Shown here: one piece after another, positions 6,619-8,195 of the stretch
Layout of the letters: each line of letters begins with the position of its first letter
Position numbering within the stretch: position 1 is the stretch's first letter
Origin: Planctomycetia bacterium
GTDB lineage: Bacteria; Planctomycetota; UBA1135; GCA-002686595
Reading direction: 5' to 3'
DNA: 8,195 bases
Assembly: GCA_005778045.1 (NCBI GenBank)
Contig: SXKQ01000023.1
Span: 1 to 8,195 of the forward strand
Notes under the pieces: model-generated
Seen by the model: only the letters and a program-made list of their open reading frames with translations
Databases searched by the model: none
What the model was told of the DNA's origin: nothing
Translations under genes and position numbers: made by a program

Positions 6619-6667
6619 CGCAGGTACGGTCCGCGGCCGTACACTCCGAGTCCAACGTGTACCTGCG
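6619..6667. repeat. Nested inverted repeats around the birA promoter and start codon
   Basis: Three dyads overlap. CGCAGGTAC (6619-6627) pairs exactly with GTACCTGCG (6659-6667), 31 bp apart. TACGG (6625-6629) pairs with CCGTA (6637-6641). GTACAC (6639-6644) pairs with GTGTAC (6657-6662), and the second arm contains the GTG start codon. The -10-like TACACT lies between the outer arms. This is either an operator region or an RNA structure able to bury the start codon. Confidence 0.5.
6640..6645 (+). promoter_or_regulatory. Putative -10 element of birA
   Basis: TACACT followed by CC lies 11 nt before the GTG at 6657, the same distance seen at pyrK (10) and argS (12). There is no Shine-Dalgarno sequence ahead of the GTG, so a leaderless transcript is the straightforward prediction. 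No -35 hexamer is obvious. Confidence 0.4.
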
Positions 6668-7433
6668 AGTCCGTCACCACGAGCGCGTCGATTCCACCAG
6701 CGAGCGGCTGTTCGCGGCTCTCGCCGCTGGCACGGCCGAGAACGGCGACGTGCATGTGGCCCGCGAGCAGACCGCGGGCCGCGGTCGCCGCGGTGCCACT
6801 TGGCACAGTGCGCCCGACGGCGGGCTGTACCTCTCCCTGCTGCTGTTGCCGGGGGCTCCCGCGCTGCATCCCGCCGCGCTGACGATGGCAGCCGGCATCG
6901 CCGCGCTCGAGACAGCGCGCGAGCTCGGCGTCGCTTCCGCACGCCTGAAGTGGCCGAACGATGTCGTCGTCGACCGCGCCGCGAGCGAGCCCGCCAAGCT
7001 CGCCGGCGTGCTCGTCGAGACGCGCGGCCTCGATCCCGCGGCGCCTCACTACGTCGTCGGCATCGGCCTCAACGTCGCACAGGTCGAGTTCCCCGCCGAG
7101 CTGCTCGCCGCGCGGCGCGTGACGAGCATCGCCCTCGAAGGCGGCGACGCTTCCCTCGAACACGCCGAGCGCGTCCTGCTCGCGCGACTCGGACGCGAGC
7201 TCGAGCGCGAGGCCCTCGAATCGTCCGAGTTGGGTGCGCGCGTCCTCGCGGCCGCGCAGCTTGGGGCCCGCAGCGTGCGTGTCGAGCTCGGCGAGCGCGA
7301 GCTCCTCGGCCGCGTGCGCGCACTCGAACTCTCCCGCGGCCTGCTGCTCGAACTCCAAGCCACCGCGGGCGCGCACGCAGCGAGCGAGTGGATCCCGCTC
7401 GAGTACATCCGGCAGGTGCGGCCGAGCGCCTGA
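6657..7433 (+). CDS. birA: Biotin--[acetyl-CoA-carboxylase] ligase
   Basis: A 258-residue biotin-protein ligase that activates biotin with ATP to biotinyl-AMP and transfers it to a lysine of the biotin carrier protein of acetyl-CoA carboxylase and related enzymes (cytoplasm). Visible family motifs: DSTS at 12-15, QTAGRGRRG at 38-46 (biotinyl-AMP loop), LKWPND at 97-102 with the catalytic Lys98, KLAGVLVE at 114-121, and VVGIGLNV at 133-140. The C-terminal cap domain covers about 205-258 (LLGRVRALE... WIPLEYIRQVRP). The protein starts directly at the catalytic core, so it lacks the N-terminal winged helix that makes E. coli BirA a repressor; it is a class I (monofunctional) ligase. After GRGRRG an Ala (47) stands where E. 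coli has Arg121. The GTG start at 6657 puts the core at the usual distance; no ribosome site is seen. The gene follows the sigma factor after an 84-bp gap carrying its own promoter-like box. Confidence 0.94.
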   Translation: MYLRVRHHERVDSTSERLFAALAAGTAENGDVHVAREQTAGRGRRGATWHSAPDGGLYLSLLLLPGAPALHPAALTMAAGIAALETARELGVASARLKWPNDVVVDRAASEPAKLAGVLVETRGLDPAAPHYVVGIGLNVAQVEFPAELLAARRVTSIALEGGDASLEHAERVLLARLGRELEREALESSELGARVLAAAQLGARSVRVELGERELLGRVRALELSRGLLLELQATAGAHAASEWIPLEYIRQVRPSA

Positions 7434-7468
7434 GCGAGCGCGCACGCGACAGAGATGCGGCGGGGAGA

Positions 7469-7487
7469 GCGGGCCCGAAGTGCCCGC
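7469..7487 (+). terminator. Hairpin downstream of birA, possible terminator
   Basis: GCGGGC (7469-7474) pairs with GCCCGC (7482-7487) across a 7-nt loop, 35 nt after the birA stop. No U-tract follows, so any termination would depend on other factors. Called mainly because of its place after birA. Confidence 0.3.
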
Positions 7488-7610
7488 GGCGCGCTGCTTC
7501 GCACGACGATGCTGTCCCGGCGGACCGACGCCCCATGTCAGGTCCAGCCGCGGCCCGGTGCAGTCAGGAGTCCGTCCAGAGCCGGAGCGGGGCTCCGAAG
7601 TGCGTGGCGA

Positions 7611-7625
7611 ACTCGACTCGACTCG
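7611..7625. repeat. ACTCG tandem triplet
   Basis: Three perfect tandem copies of ACTCG. It is followed by CTCGC-CT-GCGAG (7622-7633), a tiny 5-bp hairpin overlapping the last copy. Function unknown; it may be simple slippage. Confidence 0.6.
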
Positions 7626-7668
7626 CCTGCGAGGTCCCCGACTCATGACGCGATCGTCCATCGAAGGC

Positions 7669-7713
7669 GCGGCACCTCCCCGCCGCACGCACTCCGTCGC
7701 GCGGCGGTGCCGC
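7669..7713. other. Long bulged stem-loop in the birA-rph gap
   Basis: GCGGCACC (7669-7676) plus GCCGC (7682-7686) pair with the continuous arm GCGGCGGTGCCGC (7701-7713). This gives 13 base pairs interrupted by a 5-nt bulge (7677-7681), with a 14-nt loop. A T5 run starts 20 nt past the stem, too far for a normal intrinsic terminator. It could be a terminator variant, part of a small RNA or a protein-binding structure; chance is possible in GC-rich DNA. Confidence 0.4.
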
Positions 7714-7781
7714 TGGTCGCGCAGCAGCCCGGATTTTTCGCGACGCGCGCTCGACCACACCGTGCCGCAGCGCGCGCGAGC

Positions 7782-7787
7782 TAGACT
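7782..7787 (+). promoter_or_regulatory. Putative -10 element of rph
   Basis: TAGACT followed by CCT lies 50 nt before the rph ATG. A start site near 7794 would give a leader of about 44 nt, which includes a hairpin at its very 5' end and a ribosome site. No clear -35 element was found. Confidence 0.35.
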
Positions 7788-7793
7788 CCTCGC

Positions 7794-7810
7794 CCCGCGA
7801 ACCACGCGGG
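7794..7810 (+). promoter_or_regulatory. Perfect hairpin at the predicted 5' end of the rph mRNA
   Basis: CCCGCG (7794-7799) pairs with CGCGGG (7805-7810) across an AACCA loop. If transcription starts at about 7794, the leader would begin with this stem, as in 5'-stabilising hairpins. It does not cover the ribosome site. The transcription start is inferred only from the -10-like box. Confidence 0.35.
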
Positions 7811-7837
7811 ACTCTTCGAGGCGCAGGACAAGGAACG

Positions 7838-8195
7838 ATGGCACGAATCGACGGCAGGGCGGCGGATGCGTTGAGGCAGGTCTCGTTCCAGCGCGGCTTC
7901 AGCAAGCACGCGCCCGGCTCGGTGCTCGTCTCCTTCGGCGACACGCGCGTCTTGTGCACGGCGATGTACACCGACGGCGTGCCGCCGTTCCTGCAGGGGC
8001 GCGGGCAGGGCTGGCTCACGGCGGAGTACTCGATGCTTCCGAGCTCGACCAAGGACCGCAAGGCGCGCGACCGCAACGGCAAGGTCGACGGGCGCTCGGT
8101 GGAGATCCAGCGCTTGATCGGGCGCTCGCTGCGCGGCGTCGTGGACCTCGCGAAGATGACAGAGCGCACGGTGTGGGTCGACTGCGACGTGCTGC
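7838..8195 (+). CDS. rph: Ribonuclease PH, 3'-truncated by the window end
   Basis: The first 119 codons of a phosphorolytic 3'-5' exoribonuclease that trims tRNA 3' ends using phosphate and works as a hexameric ring. The visible part matches the family closely: [11 protein letters not shown] at 3-13, [20 protein letters not shown] from about 19, then [36 protein letters not shown] and VDCDVL. The active-site-proximal Arg-rich stretch ([15 protein letters not shown]) is intact. The full protein should be about 240 residues, so roughly half is missing. The ATG at 7838 is preceded by AAGGAA (7830-7835), an unusually close but recognisable ribosome site, and by AGGA at 7825-7828 at a more normal distance. 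It is the only gene here with a fair Shine-Dalgarno signal. Promoter-like box and leader hairpin lie upstream. Confidence 0.96.
   Translation, partial: MARIDGRAADALRQVSFQRGFSKHAPGSVLVSFGDTRVLCTAMYTDGVPPFLQGRGQGWLTAEYSMLPSSTKDRKARDRNGKVDGRSVEIQRLIGRSLRGVVDLAKMTERTVWVDCDVL

Larger units (their letters stand above)
7434..7837. other. 404-bp intergenic region between birA and rph, no convincing gene
   Basis: I find no protein-like frame: the open frames here are Arg/Ala/Pro-rich and have no family features or ribosome sites. No tRNA-like fold was recognised. The region is a little less GC-rich than the genes and holds two hairpins (7469-7487 and 7669-7713), a small ACTCG triplet repeat (7611-7625), a T5 run at 7734-7738, and the probable rph promoter with its leader hairpin (7782-7810). 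A small RNA cannot be excluded. Confidence 0.6.

Noticed and set aside
6657..7433. BirA as a biotin-sensing repressor
   Set aside because: No N-terminal winged-helix domain; the sequence begins at the catalytic core.
7455..7784. A 109-codon + frame in the birA-rph gap
   Set aside because: Arg/Ala/Pro-rich typical of random frames in GC-rich DNA; no ribosome site, and it runs into the probable rph promoter.
1671..7844. A 2,057-codon open frame on the - strand
   Set aside because: Only its last 285 codons (pyrK) are real. The rest is antisense to argS, apt, the sigma gene and birA, and stays open because strong C/G third-position bias removes stop codons. Its translation has no domain-like structure.
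7564..8169. A 201-codon open frame on the - strand across the birA-rph gap
   Set aside because: About half is antisense to the highly conserved rph coding region, and the remainder is Arg/Ala/Pro-rich without motifs.
1..8195. CRISPR arrays, transposons, prophage, tRNA/rRNA genes
   Set aside because: No spaced repeats, transposase or integrase motifs, terminal repeats or tRNA-like folds were recognised on either strand.

Overview
This is a GC-rich (roughly 70% by eye) bacterial chromosomal segment with compact housekeeping genes. Nothing in it looks like a mobile element, phage, CRISPR array, tRNA or rRNA. The lineage cannot be fixed from the sequence alone. The polytopic TPR protein, the FliA/WhiG-type sigma factor with a very long low-complexity tail, the style of the RNase PH N-terminus and the scarcity of Shine-Dalgarno sites would suit a GC-rich Planctomycetota genome. 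Myxococcota, Acidobacteriota or another GC-rich Gram-negative group remain possible.

Layout, left to right. (1) The 3' part of a large membrane protein with TPR repeats, on + and cut by the window start. It converges on (2) pyrK on -, the FAD/2Fe-2S electron-transfer subunit of dihydroorotate dehydrogenase, with a stem-loop at the junction. (3) An 81-bp divergent control region separates pyrK from (4) argS (arginyl-tRNA synthetase, +). After a GC-rich palindrome come (5) apt (adenine phosphoribosyltransferase) and, 9 bp later, (6) a FliA/WhiG-type sigma factor whose first ~200 residues form a Lys/Ala/Pro-rich, histone-H1-like tail followed by an acidic stretch. (7) A repeat-rich 84-bp gap leads to birA (biotin-protein ligase). 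(8) A 404-bp gap without a convincing gene leads to (9) the 5' end of rph (RNase PH), cut by the window end.

Functionally the set covers pyrimidine synthesis, purine salvage, tRNA charging, biotin attachment and RNA 3'-end processing, plus one transcription regulator. The only clear operon is apt-sigma.

The most interesting points are: the sigma factor with a basic H1-like tail plus acidic linker, and a possible internal start giving a tail-less form; a recurring -10-like element of the type TA-N-(A/C)-CT-C, which lies only 10-12 nt upstream of the start codons of pyrK, argS and birA, none of which has a Shine-Dalgarno site (suggesting leaderless mRNAs); the exact 9-bp mirror arrangement of two such elements between pyrK and argS; and nested inverted repeats around the birA promoter and start codon. 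All regulatory calls are from visual inspection and are tentative.
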